This document shows positions 51,413 to 62,288 of a stretch of DNA of 64,000 bases, piece by piece; positions within the stretch are counted from its first letter, which is position 1; each line of letters opens with the position of its first letter. Where the stretch lies: the NCBI RefSeq assembly GCF_030816855.1, contig NZ_JAUSYK010000001.1, forward strand, positions 3,162,001 to 3,226,000, written 5' to 3'. The position numbers and the translations under genes are program-made. Origin of the DNA: Arthrobacter sp. B3I4. Its GTDB lineage: Bacteria > Actinomycetota > Actinomycetes > Actinomycetales > Micrococcaceae. The notes below the pieces were generated by a model. The model ran no database searches. It saw only the letters and a program-made list of their open reading frames with translations, and had not been told where the DNA came from.

Positions 51413-52583
51413 CGGAGACGTCCAGTTCGGCGAAGGAGATGTCGCGGGACTCGTCCTCGTTCAGGCTGCGGTTGAGCAGCCAGTCCTTGGGCAGGGCCGG
51501 CTTTTTGGGCGAGCCGGCCCGGCCGCGCGGTCCCTCTGCGTCGGCTCCCGGGTAGGGCGAGTCGAGGTCCAGTTCATCGAGGGTGCCGCGGAGTACCTCG
51601 AGGCTGGTGACGAGCGCCAGCCGGTTCCGCAGTTCGCTGCCCACCACGTAGCCCTTGAGGTACCAGGCCATGTGCTTGCGGATTTCGCGCAGAGCCTTGC
51701 CTTCGTCCCCGAAGGTCTCCACCATCAGCTCGGCGTGGCGGTAGATGCTCTCGGCCACCTGGCGCAGCGCCGGCTTGTGGCGTTCCTCGCTGCCCTCGAA
51801 GGCGGCCATCAGGTCACCGAACAGCCAGGGCCTTCCCTGGCAGCCGCGGCCCACGACGACGCCGTCCACACCGGTTTCGCGGACCATCCGGACGGCGTCC
51901 TCGGCGGACCAGATGTCACCGTTGCCCAGAACCGGGATGTCCGGCAGGGCTTCACGCAGCCGGGCGATGGCGGACCAGTCGGCCTGGCCGGAGTAGAACT
52001 GCGCGGCGGTGCGGCCGTGCAGTGCGACGGCGGCGACGCCGGAGTCACGCGCGATCCGGCCGGCGTCAAGGTAGGTCAGGTGGTCCTCGTCGATGCCCTT
52101 GCGCATCTTGATGGTCAGCGGGACGTTGCCCTTGGACGCTTCCTTCACCGCGGTCTGGACGATGGAGGTGAAGAGGTCGATTTTCCATGGCAGTGCCGAG
52201 CCGCCACCGCGCCGGGTCACCTTGGGCACCGGGCAGCCGAAGTTGAGATCAATGTGATCCGCGCGGTCCTCCTCGACCAGCATCCGCACGGCCTGGCCGA
52301 CTGTCACCGGGTCCACGCCGTAGAGCTGGACCGACCGGACTTTTTCGTCGTCGTCGTGCGAAATGATGCGCAGCGATTCGGGCGTGCGCTCAACCAGGGC
52401 GCGGGAGGTGACCATCTCCGCCACATACAGTCCGCCGCCGTATTCACGGCAGAGCCTGCGGAAGGCGGAGTTGGTGATCCCCGCCATCGGGGCCAGGATC
52501 ACGGGGGTATCGACCGTGATGGGACCCAGCTTCAGGGGCGGGAGTTCCAGCTTGGGGGCAGGAGGAGTTGCTACAACAGTCAC
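51405..52583 (-). CDS. dusB: tRNA-dihydrouridine synthase
   Basis: A 392-residue FMN enzyme that reduces uridines in the tRNA D-loop. A-P-M-A-G-I-T-N-S-A-F-R near residue 32 and catalytic cysteine in N-F-G-C-P-V-P-K-V near 115 are intact; G-N-G-D-I-W and G-R-G-C-Q-G-R-P-W bind FMN phosphate. A C-terminal helical domain completes the usual Dus fold. It is the first gene of dusB-dgt-dnaG. Confidence 0.95.
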   Translation of the reverse strand: MTVVATPPAPKLELPPLKLGPITVDTPVILAPMAGITNSAFRRLCREYGGGLYVAEMVTSRALVERTPESLRIISHDDDEKVRSVQLYGVDPVTVGQAVRMLVEEDRADHIDLNFGCPVPKVTRRGGGSALPWKIDLFTSIVQTAVKEASKGNVPLTIKMRKGIDEDHLTYLDAGRIARDSGVAAVALHGRTAAQFYSGQADWSAIARLREALPDIPVLGNGDIWSAEDAVRMVRETGVDGVVVGRGCQGRPWLFGDLMAAFEGSEERHKPALRQVAESIYRHAELMVETFGDEGKALREIRKHMAWYLKGYVVGSELRNRLALVTSLEVLRGTLDELDLDSPYPGADAEGPRGRAGSPKKPALPKDWLLNRSLNEDESRDISFAELDVSGG

Positions 52584-52696
52584 CCGACCATTGTCTCAAA
52601 GGCGGGCAAATCGACGGGATCGCGGCCGGCTATGTGGACAATGGCGCCGCGTCCGAGGGCCGCGCCGGGCCACGTACGACGGCTCCGGCATGCCGA

Positions 52697-54121
52697 TCAG
52701 CCGGGCAACGCGGCGCGCCGGCCTCGGCGCGTCTCGGGCTGCGGCTCGGCGCCGCCGTCGGACGAATTCCCGACGGGCTCCCGGCGGTGCAGCGTAGCGG
52801 CGGGCGCGACGGCGGCGGGCCCGCCGCCACCGTCGGCAGCCGCGGCGCCTTTCAGCCCGGTGGCCTTGACCACGAGTACAGCGATCAGCGTGGTGACCGG
52901 GATCGCCAGCACCAGGCCGATGGAGCCGACGAGCGTGCGGATCACTTCCTCGGAGAGTTCGGCGCTGGTGAGGGCATCGCCCAGCGGACGCTCGTACAGC
53001 ATCACAATGATCAGGATTGGCAGGGCCGCACCGGCGTAGGCAAAGGCGATGGTGTAAACAGTGGACGCGATGTGGTCCCGGCCGATCCGCATGGCTGAGG
53101 CGAACAGTTTCCGTGCCGAGGTCCCGGGGGCGAGCTCCCAGAGTTCCCACACGGCGGAGGACTGGGTGATCGTGACGTCGTTCAGCACGCCAAGCCCGGA
53201 AATAATCAAACCGCACAGGATGATCCCGGAGATGGAGATATGGTCCGAGACGTTCGCCAGGGTGGCGGCGTCGTGGTTGCCGACACCCGCCAGGTTTGCC
53301 GCGTCGGTGGCCCAGGCCGCGAGCACGGCGGTGATGCCCAGCCCGAACATGGTGCCCAGCAGCGCCGTCGAGGTCCGGGCGGTGAAGCCGTGGGCGAAGT
53401 ACAGCACTCCGATCATGATCACTGTGGAGCCAACCAGCGCCAGCAGCAGCGGAGGTTTGCCTTCGACCAGGCCGGGAAGCAGGAAGGTGACGAGCACGGC
53501 GTAGGCGCCAAGCAGGCCGATGAGGGCGCGCAGCCCCCGCCAGCGTGCCACCGCGATGACGACGACGGCGTAGAGGACCGCGAGCAGGATGATCGGCAGG
53601 GTCCGGACGAAGTCGACGAACACGTAGGCGGGCGTGCCTTGGGCGGCGGCGCCCTGCGCCTTGGAGAGGTTCAGGTAGCGGATGTTGTCGCCGACTTTGA
53701 CGCCGTGGGACTTGGCGACGTCGGGGTTGATCACCACCTTCACCGGGTTTCCGCCCTTGTCCGGCTCGGTGTAGGCGAAAGTGCACTGCGAGCCGGCGCC
53801 GGGGGCGGCCCCCTGCCCGGTCCCCTGCTGGGCCTCCTGCTGCCCGGCGGGCTGCCCGGCGCCGTCCATGCAGCCCGCCACGACGACGCGCTGGATTTTG
53901 CCGGTGTCGAAGGAGACGCCGGGCGCTGCCGCGTAGGGGCTGGCGAGTTTAATCCCCTCTTTACTGCCCGAGGGCCACAGGAGAACCATCGCCACGATGG
54001 TCAGCAGCGTCAGGGGCACCAGGACGGCGGCCAGGATCCAGTTCGCCTTCCGGCGTGCGGCGAGCGCCCGGGGCGTCGGTTCGGCGGGCACCTGCGCGGT
54101 GTGTGAATGTCCGGCGCCCAT
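52697..54121 (-). CDS. YibE/F family membrane protein
   Basis: A 474-residue protein with a short cytoplasmic N-terminus, one membrane helix near residues 28-50, a large extracytoplasmic domain (about 55-155, with a repetitive Q/G/A stretch near 95-110), then seven or eight helices and a Pro/Arg-rich tail. The T-L-P-I-I-L-L-A-V-L-Y-A, L-G-V-L-N-D-V-T-I-T-Q and E-L-S-E-E-V-I-R-T-L-V-G segments are YibE/F hallmarks. Family function is unknown; transport has been suggested. It is monocistronic. Confidence 0.88.
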   Translation of the reverse strand: MGAGHSHTAQVPAEPTPRALAARRKANWILAAVLVPLTLLTIVAMVLLWPSGSKEGIKLASPYAAAPGVSFDTGKIQRVVVAGCMDGAGQPAGQQEAQQGTGQGAAPGAGSQCTFAYTEPDKGGNPVKVVINPDVAKSHGVKVGDNIRYLNLSKAQGAAAQGTPAYVFVDFVRTLPIILLAVLYAVVVIAVARWRGLRALIGLLGAYAVLVTFLLPGLVEGKPPLLLALVGSTVIMIGVLYFAHGFTARTSTALLGTMFGLGITAVLAAWATDAANLAGVGNHDAATLANVSDHISISGIILCGLIISGLGVLNDVTITQSSAVWELWELAPGTSARKLFASAMRIGRDHIASTVYTIAFAYAGAALPILIIVMLYERPLGDALTSAELSEEVIRTLVGSIGLVLAIPVTTLIAVLVVKATGLKGAAAADGGGGPAAVAPAATLHRREPVGNSSDGGAEPQPETRRGRRAALPG

Positions 54122-54221
54122 CAGCAGTTCAACCTCATGCCGAAAACTTTACGGCGTGGGCGTGCCGCTCCCGGCCATGCGGAACCGGCCGGTCCGCCGG
54201 TCGAAGGAAATCCTCCCGGAG

Positions 54222-55595
54222 TTACGCCGGCGGGATGTTCTGGTTCACGTGGAAGAGGTTCTGCGGGTCGTAGGCGGCCTTGACCTCCCGCAGCCGCTGG
54301 TAGTTCGGGCCATAGTTGTCCGGGACCTTGGCCAGGTCGTCACCGTCCATGAAGTTGATGTACCCGGCGGTCTCGGCGTAAGGCCGCAATGCTGCGGCGA
54401 ACTCACGCACCCAGGCCACGTTCGCTTCAGTGTCTGCCGGGTCCTGCCAGTGGCACGCTATCACCGGGGAGAACCGGGCGTTTCGGTTCGGGAATGCGGT
54501 GTCCGCGACTCCCACCTGATGGACAGCGCCGTCGATCGGGTAGATATGCACGGCCGTCTGCATGCTCGGGGTGCGGCTGCCGTACTCGAGGTGCGTGCTG
54601 ATGGCTCCGTCGTTGAGCTCGGACAGGAACGCCGCTTTCCAGTAAGCCAGGAGTCCCTTCGGATACATCCCGTCGAACGCCATATTCAACGCCGGATACG
54701 GCATCTGGCCCACCATGGAGCCGGCCACCGGCGCCACGTCCAGGAACGGCTGCCAACGTGCGGGTCCTTCCGCAGGGTCCCCGGTCCACATTCCCACCAC
54801 AATGCAGACCGGCTTGCCGTGCCACTGCTCGGGGAGGAACGGCGCCGGTGGTCCTTGGTGGAACGCGAGAAACGCGCCGAAGTCCTCGGGCGCCGCCGCC
54901 AGTTGTTCCCGGTAGAACTTCGCAACGGTTTCGGCGTGTTCCACGGGATAGATGATGATGCCGGCGTGGACCATGTCCACCGGATGCAACTGGAACTCCA
55001 GCGAGGTCACGACGCCGAAGTTCCCGCCGCCGCCGCGCAGCGCCCAGAAGAGGTCCTCATGCTCGTGCTCACTGGCCGTGAGGAATTTGCCGTCCGCGGT
55101 GACGACGTCGGCGGACAGCAGGTTGTCGCAACTGAGGCCGTATTTCCGGTCCAGGTAGCCGATGCCGCCGCCGAGGGTCAGGCCCGAGACACCGGTCGAG
55201 CCGATGATGCCGCCGGTGGTTGCCAGACCGAACGCGTGCGTGGCGTGGTTGAAGTCCGCCCACGTGGCGCCGGCCTCGGTCCTGGCCGTCTGGTGGGCCG
55301 GATCAACCCGGACGCCTCTGGTTCCGGCGAAGTCGATGACCAGTGCGTCATCGGCGGTGCCGAACCCCGGCCCGCTGTGGCCCCCGCCCCTGACGGCCAC
55401 GTCCAGGTTGTTGTCCCGGGCGAAGTTCACGCTGGCGATCACATCCGCCACCTGGGACACCCGGACCACCGCCGCGGGCCTTTTGTCGATCATGCCGTTG
55501 TGTACTGTCCGCGCCTCGTCGTAGCCGGCGTCGGTGGGCGTGGTGACTTGCCCGCGGACCTGCTCGCGCAGGCCGCCGAAGTCCGTTGCATTCAT
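54222..55595 (-). CDS. FAD-linked oxidoreductase (berberine-bridge/6-hydroxynicotine oxidase-like)
   Basis: A 457-residue oxidase. The FAD-binding half has V-R-G-G-G-H-S-G-P-G-F near residue 67, whose His is the usual covalent flavin site, G-G-G-I-G-Y-L-D-R-K-Y-G, and D-L-F-W-A-L-R-G-G-G-G-N-F-G. The C-terminal Y-D-P-Q-N-L-F-H-V-N-Q-N-I-P is the BBE domain. Relatives in Arthrobacter include 6-hydroxy-D-nicotine oxidase, but substrate specificity cannot be assigned here. No second flavin cysteine is obvious. Confidence 0.9.
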   Translation of the reverse strand: MNATDFGGLREQVRGQVTTPTDAGYDEARTVHNGMIDKRPAAVVRVSQVADVIASVNFARDNNLDVAVRGGGHSGPGFGTADDALVIDFAGTRGVRVDPAHQTARTEAGATWADFNHATHAFGLATTGGIIGSTGVSGLTLGGGIGYLDRKYGLSCDNLLSADVVTADGKFLTASEHEHEDLFWALRGGGGNFGVVTSLEFQLHPVDMVHAGIIIYPVEHAETVAKFYREQLAAAPEDFGAFLAFHQGPPAPFLPEQWHGKPVCIVVGMWTGDPAEGPARWQPFLDVAPVAGSMVGQMPYPALNMAFDGMYPKGLLAYWKAAFLSELNDGAISTHLEYGSRTPSMQTAVHIYPIDGAVHQVGVADTAFPNRNARFSPVIACHWQDPADTEANVAWVREFAAALRPYAETAGYINFMDGDDLAKVPDNYGPNYQRLREVKAAYDPQNLFHVNQNIPPA

Positions 55596-55923
55596 TTTCT
55601 CTACCGTCGATTTCGTCGTGATGCCCGAACCGGACGGTGATATGTGCTCCCAGCCGGCATTGCGTCCGGAGGTTTACGAGCTCAACGCTTACTCCTCTGC
55701 AGGAATCCCGTCAAGGTACCCTGTAAGCGGTCCTGCGAAGGCCCGCGACGTGCCGCCCCGGGCGGCGCCGCCTCCCGCCCATCCGCTGCCGCCCGTGCTC
55801 CGAATGAAGACGGGGACGTAGTCCCGGAGTGATCCAGGAACTCCCGGAAGAGCAATGCCGGGAAGACCGGCGGGCACCCTATTGTTGGTATTTGCAGGAC
55901 TCAAAGAGCTGGAGGACGCGACA
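55596..55923. other. Intergenic region before the hydrolase operon
   Basis: This 328-base gap lies between the divergent FAD oxidase gene and the hydrolase gene. An open frame reaches back to 55855 but the good ribosome site favours the later start. I see no repeat or strong palindrome. Confidence 0.6.
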
Positions 55924-56676
55924 GTGGCCAGACGCGTGATTGATGACCGGCAGCATGCCGCGGCGGGTTCCGGCCCGGCAGCCCGGGCGGAGCTGAGTAT
56001 CGCCGATGCAACCGGTCCCACCCGGGGTGTAGTCCTGGTGTTGCACGGCGGACGGGCGGACAGTTTCGAGGCGGTCCGTGCCCGGCATCTCAGTCCGGCC
56101 AGGATGCTGCCGTTCGCGCAGGCGCTCCGCTCCGAGGGGGGACCCCATGGGCTGGCCGTCTGGACCCTCCGGAACCGGTACCGCGGCTGGAACGGGCCTG
56201 ATATGTCCCCGGTCCGGGACGCCCGCTGGGCGTTGTCCCGGATCAGCCACGAGCACCCCGGTGTCCCCGTCTACCTGCTGGGCCACTCCATGGGCGGCCT
56301 GACGGCGCTCTGCGTCGCGGACGACCCGCAAGTGGAGGCCGTCGTCGCGCTGGCGCCCTGGCTGACCGGGTCCACTCCGGTGGACCGCGTCGCCGGCCGC
56401 CGTGTCCTGATTGTGCACGGCAACGAGGACCGCTGGACCAGCCCACGAAATTCGCTGGCCTACGCGCGCCGGGCAGAGGGCGTGGCGGCGTCGGTTGACT
56501 ACGTCTCGCTTACGGGCTCCGGGCACTTCATGTTCCGCCGGGTGCGGCTCTGGAACTCCCTTGCCAACGGCTTCATTCTCGATTCCTTTGCCAGCAGTAC
56601 CGGCGGCCAGTTCCGGGGCACCGACGCCCTCCGCCGGGTCCTGCCGGCCGAGGCCGACCTCCCGGTGGTGCTCTGA
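55924..56676 (+). CDS. Alpha/beta-hydrolase
   Basis: A 250-residue hydrolase from the GTG at 55924, which has GGAGG 8 bases upstream; a longer frame begins at 55855. It has the oxyanion strand V-L-V-L-H-G-G-R near residue 40, nucleophile elbow G-H-S-M-G-G near 125 and an acidic N-E-D-R near 185, with His in G-S-G-H-F-M near 210. It resembles acylglycerol lipase or serine aminopeptidase-type enzymes. Its stop overlaps the DUF1295 start (TGATG), so the genes form an operon, possibly lipid related. Confidence 0.85.
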   Translation: MARRVIDDRQHAAAGSGPAARAELSIADATGPTRGVVLVLHGGRADSFEAVRARHLSPARMLPFAQALRSEGGPHGLAVWTLRNRYRGWNGPDMSPVRDARWALSRISHEHPGVPVYLLGHSMGGLTALCVADDPQVEAVVALAPWLTGSTPVDRVAGRRVLIVHGNEDRWTSPRNSLAYARRAEGVAASVDYVSLTGSGHFMFRRVRLWNSLANGFILDSFASSTGGQFRGTDALRRVLPAEADLPVVL

Positions 56677-57485
56677 TGCCGGCCTTCCCGCTGGAAGCGT
56701 TCCTGGCCAGCCTGCCCTGGGTTGCCCTTGGGCTCCTTGTCCTGCTGGCCGGAACCTTCGTCGTCGCCGTCCGGCAAAGCCGGCACTCTGTCATTGACAC
56801 GGTCTGGGGCCTGGGCTTCGTCGTGGCGGCCGCCGTCTCCTGGCTGCTGTCCGCAGGGTACGGCGACGGCGGCCGGCGCCTGCTGCTGCTGGCCCTGGTG
56901 GCGGTCTGGGGCATCCGCCTGGCCCTTCACATCGGCGTCCGGGCCCGCGGCGGCCACGAAGACCCGCGCTATGTGGACATGCTCTCCTCGGCGCCCGGCT
57001 CCCGCAACACCTATGCACTGCGGCGGGTTTATCTGCCGCAGGGCGTCGTGATGTTCTTCGTCTCGCTGACCATCCAGGTCGGCATGTTCAGCACCGGCCC
57101 CCTGGGCTGGCTGGCGCTGCTGGGAGCCGTGCTGTGGGCCGTCGGCTTCATCTTCGAAACCGTCGGCGACTGGCAGCTCGCACAGTTCAAGGCCGACCCG
57201 GCCAGACGCGGAACCGTCCTGGACACCGGACTGTGGCGCTACACCCGGCATCCCAACTACTTCGGTGACGCCGCCGTCTGGGCCGGGTTGTTCCTGATCG
57301 CCGCCGACTCGTGGCCCGGAGTGCTGACGATCCTCTCCCCCGCACTGATGATCTGGACCCTGGCCGGCAAGACCGGCAAGCCGTTGACCGAAAAAGCCAT
57401 GTCAGCCCGGCCCGGCTACAAGGAATACGTCGAGTCGACGTCGGGCTTCCTTCCCCTGCCCCCGCGGCGGAAGGCGAAAAGCTGA
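56676..57485 (+). CDS. DUF1295 (steroid 5-alpha-reductase-like) membrane protein
   Basis: A 269-residue protein with about six or seven helices. The H-S-V-I-D-T-V-W-G near residue 32, the G-x-W-R-Y-T-R-H-P-N-Y-F-G-D motif near 190 and the C-terminal R-P-G-Y-K-E-Y are the DUF1295 signature. The Y-x-R-H-P-N motif matches the cofactor or methyl-donor site of isoprenylcysteine methyltransferase and 5-alpha-reductase relatives. The actual reaction is unknown. It lies between two lipid-type enzymes. Confidence 0.87.
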   Translation: MPAFPLEAFLASLPWVALGLLVLLAGTFVVAVRQSRHSVIDTVWGLGFVVAAAVSWLLSAGYGDGGRRLLLLALVAVWGIRLALHIGVRARGGHEDPRYVDMLSSAPGSRNTYALRRVYLPQGVVMFFVSLTIQVGMFSTGPLGWLALLGAVLWAVGFIFETVGDWQLAQFKADPARRGTVLDTGLWRYTRHPNYFGDAAVWAGLFLIAADSWPGVLTILSPALMIWTLAGKTGKPLTEKAMSARPGYKEYVESTSGFLPLPPRRKAKS

Positions 57486-57486
57486 G

Positions 57487-58383
57487 ATGCTCCGGTCCGG
57501 TGTGGGCAGGCGGTCAGTGAGCTGGCGGCGCGTGCGCTGGCGGCGCGTGCGCTGGCGGCCAGCGCCGAACGACCGCTTCTACCGCCTCATCGTCGGCACC
57601 GGCCAGGTGCTGCGGCGGCTGTTCCGGATCAGGATTCTCGTCACCGGCCAGGAGCACCTGCCGTCCGCGCTGGCGGCCACGACCCGGGCGGGTTCCTTCC
57701 GGCGGCCGGTCCCCGGCGAGGGCGCCGTCGTCGCAATAACTCACTTCGGCTACCTCGACTTCGCCGTCACCGAACTGCTGCTGTGGCGGCACAACAGGGC
57801 CCAGTTGCGGTTTCTGATCACCCAGGGCGCCGCGGACCACTGGTTCGCCGGCCCGGCCATCAGCGCGGCCGGGCACGTCGTCGTCGGCTATGACAGCGGG
57901 TCGCACGCCTACGATGCCGCCGTCCAGAAACTTCGCGAGGGCGAGTACATAGCGATCCTGCCCGAGGCCGGCGTGAGCCGCAGCTTCCACGTCCGCGACT
58001 GCAAAACCGGTGCCGTCCGGATGGCCGCCGAGGCCGGTGTCCCGCTCATCCCGGTCTCGGTCTGGGGCGCGCACCGGATCATGACCCGGCACCACGGCTT
58101 TTCCCCGCTTCGGGCCTGGCGGGCGCCGGTGCGCGTGCACATCGGCGAGCCCTTCAACCCGGGACCCGGGCTTGAGGGGCTCGATGTCATGGCAGCGACC
58201 GAGGCGCTGCGCGAGGCCCTGCAGCACGGCATCGACGCCGGCATCGCCGACTTCCCGCTGCGCCCCGGTCCGGGTGCCTGGTGGATGCCGGCCGCGCTCG
58301 GCGGCGGAGCGCCCTCGGAGGAGGAACGCCGGCGGCTGGAGGAGGCCGAAGGCCCCCGGCGCTCCCGCAGCCGCCGCAGCTAA
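57487..58383 (+). CDS. 1-acyl-glycerol-3-phosphate acyltransferase-like (PlsC family)
   Basis: A 298-residue acyltransferase. The catalytic H-x4-D motif reads H-F-G-Y-L-D near residue 82, and the substrate-binding part carries L-P-E-A-G-V-S-R-S-F near 160 (family F-P-E-G-x-R-S) and V-P-L-I-P-V-S. An Arg/Trp-rich N-terminus (R-W-R-R-V-R repeats from a 15-base DNA repeat near 57525-57560) precedes the domain. It starts one base after the DUF1295 stop. The acceptor may be lysophosphatidate or a related lipid. Confidence 0.88.
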   Translation: MLRSGVGRRSVSWRRVRWRRVRWRPAPNDRFYRLIVGTGQVLRRLFRIRILVTGQEHLPSALAATTRAGSFRRPVPGEGAVVAITHFGYLDFAVTELLLWRHNRAQLRFLITQGAADHWFAGPAISAAGHVVVGYDSGSHAYDAAVQKLREGEYIAILPEAGVSRSFHVRDCKTGAVRMAAEAGVPLIPVSVWGAHRIMTRHHGFSPLRAWRAPVRVHIGEPFNPGPGLEGLDVMAATEALREALQHGIDAGIADFPLRPGPGAWWMPAALGGGAPSEEERRRLEEAEGPRRSRSRRS

Positions 58384-58389
58384 CCCCTG

Positions 58390-59400
58390 CTAGTGGTCGG
58401 AGAGGACCAGGGTTTCGGCCCCGGCCAGCCGGGCCTTGCCGGTCTCCAGCAGAGGTTCGACGACGGCGCGCAGCGCGGTCATGGAATCGTCCAGTTCCAG
58501 CAGTACCGGGTACTGGTACGCGATCAGCGCCAGCAGGTCCCGGACTGCTGCCCGGGCGTCCTCGGCGGAGAGTTCCGGGTCGTGGCCGAGGAACACGTCC
58601 GAGGGCTCGCCTGCGTTCGCAGCACGGCCGTCCCCGCCGTCGGGCCCGCCCACCCCGGGGCTGCCCTGGGCGTAGCTGACGGCGAATGCCTGCAGCCGGC
58701 CCTTCTTGCTGGCCGGAACGCCCGCGCCGAAGGCGCTGGCCTTGGGCGCGCGGAGCACGATCGCGCCGTGGGCTCCGCTGAGATCATCCAGGAACAACCG
58801 CTGCACCGTCGCGATGCTGAGCTCGCCCGGGCTGTCCCACGAGTGCACGGCCGTGTAGTACCGGCCCACGACGTCGCTGAGTTCCACCGACCCGGTGGCG
58901 AGGTCCTCCACTTGGTCGGAGGCCGCGGCTTCCGAGCCGTCGCCGAAGACCGGGAGCTTCAGGGCGCCGGGTTCGACAATGACCAGGCGGGAGCGCTGGA
59001 TCGGGGCCAGGCCGGCGGCCTCGGCGAAAGCCGCGCCGGGCGTTCCCGGCTCGACCTTGGTCCGCAGCCGGGACACGCCCGACGGCGACTGTTCGGCCTC
59101 GTGCCGGAGCATCGCCAGCAGGGTGGAGCCGATCCCGGTGCGGCGGTGGTCGCGGGCGACCTCCACGTAGACCCAGAGGCGTTCCGGATGCAGCGACGCT
59201 TCGTGCACGACGCCGGCCGCGACGGGAATGGCGACGCCGTCGACGACGTCCTCGGCCACGATGCAGCGGCGCCACGGCGAGTTGGCCGAGGGTGCCAGGG
59301 TGCCGCGGAACTGCCGGGCCTGGTCCGTCTCCGGGCCGCCCCACATTTCCAGCAGCGCAAGGTCATCGCCGTCGCGCCATTGACGGTATTCGATGGCCAT
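58390..59400 (-). CDS. GNAT-family acetyltransferase
   Basis: A 336-residue protein. The N-terminal GNAT domain has the acetyl-CoA loop R-R-T-G-I-G-S-T-L-L near residue 88 and an acidic start E-Y-R-Q-W-R-D-G-D-D. A second, longer C-terminal half (about residue 150 onward) with no clear domain follows. Its start is 2 bases after the glycyl-tRNA synthetase stop, so it is probably cotranscribed. The acceptor is unknown. Confidence 0.82.
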   Translation of the reverse strand: MAIEYRQWRDGDDLALLEMWGGPETDQARQFRGTLAPSANSPWRRCIVAEDVVDGVAIPVAAGVVHEASLHPERLWVYVEVARDHRRTGIGSTLLAMLRHEAEQSPSGVSRLRTKVEPGTPGAAFAEAAGLAPIQRSRLVIVEPGALKLPVFGDGSEAAASDQVEDLATGSVELSDVVGRYYTAVHSWDSPGELSIATVQRLFLDDLSGAHGAIVLRAPKASAFGAGVPASKKGRLQAFAVSYAQGSPGVGGPDGGDGRAANAGEPSDVFLGHDPELSAEDARAAVRDLLALIAYQYPVLLELDDSMTALRAVVEPLLETGKARLAGAETLVLSDH

Positions 59401-59402
59401 GC

Positions 59403-60788
<1,386 letters not shown>

Positions 60789-60930
60789 GGGAACTCCAGT
60801 TTCTGCAGGGCCGCTGGGTGCGGTCCGTGCTGTCAGCCCCGGGTCACCGGCTGGTTGCCGGGCGGGGTGTTGCGAACGGTGTAATGCAAACTCCCAGCCT
60901 ACCGTCGGCGGCTGCCTCTTCGCAGCGCAG

Positions 60931-61920
60931 CTACCTCTTGAGAGCCCCGCGGGACCAGGGCAGGCTGGCCAGGACTATGGCGCCCAGGGTCAGCAGCGTG
61001 CCGAGCACGGTGGGCAGGGCGACGACCGTCCCCGGCGCCGGCAGCGCCAGATCCAGTCCGAGCGAGCCCAGCAGCTGCCCGGCAATCATGCCGAGCCCGG
61101 TGACCAGCACGCCCAGGCTGCGGACCAGGAAGGCGGCGACGGCGATGAAGATGCAGCCCATCGGTCCGCCCAGGTAGTACCACCATTCACCGGGCAGGGC
61201 GTTGCCCGGCCCGGCCACTGCCAGCTTGACCAGCCACGAGAGCCAGAGCACGGCGCTGCCGGCGATGAAGTTCACCAGGGTGGCGGTGATGGGCGTGCGG
61301 TAGTGCACCGTGGCGGTGCCGTTCATGGCCTGCTGGAAGCTCATCAGGAACCCGGCAAGCAGCGGCAGCAGCACCGGCAGCACCAGCTGCAGCGGATCTG
61401 CGCCGGACGCCCCGGGGCCGCCGGAGCCGGAGCCGAAGCGGGGCGAAACGGCCCAGGCGACGGCGGCGACCGTCAGCACGCTGCCGAGGACACGGATACC
61501 GGTGATGCGTCTCCTGCCCGCCGGGCCGATCCCCATCCGGTCCACCAGCAGCCCGCTCAGCGTCTGCCCGGTGACGGCAGCGACGGTGAACAGTGCGACG
61601 CCGAGCAGGCCAACGGTGAAGGACTGGGCGAAAACGAAAAACGCCCCGATGGCGCCGGCCAGGACGTAGTAGCGCGGGAACCGGCGCTCGCGCAGCGCCG
61701 GCAGGACCTCCGCCAGCCCAGCCCGCCCCCTGGGCAGCAGCAGCGAGATGACGATCATCAGGACCAGGCCGATGCTGAAGCTCACCACCGCGGCGCCCAG
61801 GCCGTCGGCCAAGGCCGATCCCAGGGCGCCGTTGATCCGGCTTTGAACAGGTCCGAGCAGGCCGGCCGAAACCGCAATGAGCAGTCCGACAGGCAGCGGA
61901 AGCCGCGGTGCGTGGGTCAT
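60931..61920 (-). CDS. DMT-family transporter (YdcZ/DUF606-like)
   Basis: A 329-residue protein from the ATG at 61920, preceded by AAAGGTGG. It is two tandem DUF606 domains, each with about five helices; the segments [12 protein letters not shown] and [10 protein letters not shown] are the repeated N-G-x-L/A motif. Single-domain homologues act in pairs, so this is a natural fusion. Transported substrate unknown. Confidence 0.85.
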   Translation of the reverse strand: MTHAPRLPLPVGLLIAVSAGLLGPVQSRINGALGSALADGLGAAVVSFSIGLVLMIVISLLLPRGRAGLAEVLPALRERRFPRYYVLAGAIGAFFVFAQSFTVGLLGVALFTVAAVTGQTLSGLLVDRMGIGPAGRRRITGIRVLGSVLTVAAVAWAVSPRFGSGSGGPGASGADPLQLVLPVLLPLLAGFLMSFQQAMNGTATVHYRTPITATLVNFIAGSAVLWLSWLVKLAVAGPGNALPGEWWYYLGGPMGCIFIAVAAFLVRSLGVLVTGLGMIAGQLLGSLGLDLALPAPGTVVALPTVLGTLLTLGAIVLASLPWSRGALKR

Positions 61921-61953
61921 AGGTGCCACCTTTGGTCAGGCATTATTGCTTGT

Positions 61954-62190
61954 ATGAGCAACCCGGAAATCGAAGACATCCCCATCCGCGACGACATGAT
62001 TCGGCTGGGCCAGCTGCTGAAGCTGGCCAACCTGGTCCAGGACGGGGTGGAGGCGGCGGAGTTGATCAAGAACGGGCTCGTCAAGGTTAACGGCGAGATC
62101 GACGACCGCCGGGGCCGGCAGCTCCATGACGGGGACACCGTCACGGTGAACGGCCAGACGGTCCGGGTCGTCGCACCCAGTGGAGCCTAG
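61954..62190 (+). CDS. S4-domain RNA-binding protein (YaaA/YbcJ-like)
   Basis: A 78-residue protein consisting almost only of an S4 domain: I-R-L-G-Q-L-L-K-L-A-N-L-V near residue 16, then K-V-N-G-E-I-D-D-R-R-G-R and V-N-G-Q-T-V. Such small S4 proteins bind structured RNA. The start is just 34 bases from the divergent transporter gene. Confidence 0.85.
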   Translation: MSNPEIEDIPIRDDMIRLGQLLKLANLVQDGVEAAELIKNGLVKVNGEIDDRRGRQLHDGDTVTVNGQTVRVVAPSGA

Positions 62191-62215
62191 CAGCGCCTAG
62201 CAGCAGCGCCGTCGT

Positions 62216-62247
62216 CCGGCGGCGGCAGGCCAGCCTGCCGCCGCCGG
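62216..62247. terminator. Bidirectional hairpin between S4 and hydrolase genes
   Basis: CCGGCGGCGGCAGGC (62216-62230) is perfectly mirrored at 62233-62247 with a two-base loop, between convergent genes. Confidence 0.65.
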
Positions 62248-62288
62248 GCCGCCGGACGCCGCCCGCGGCGGCTAGGCCGCCACCGGGC

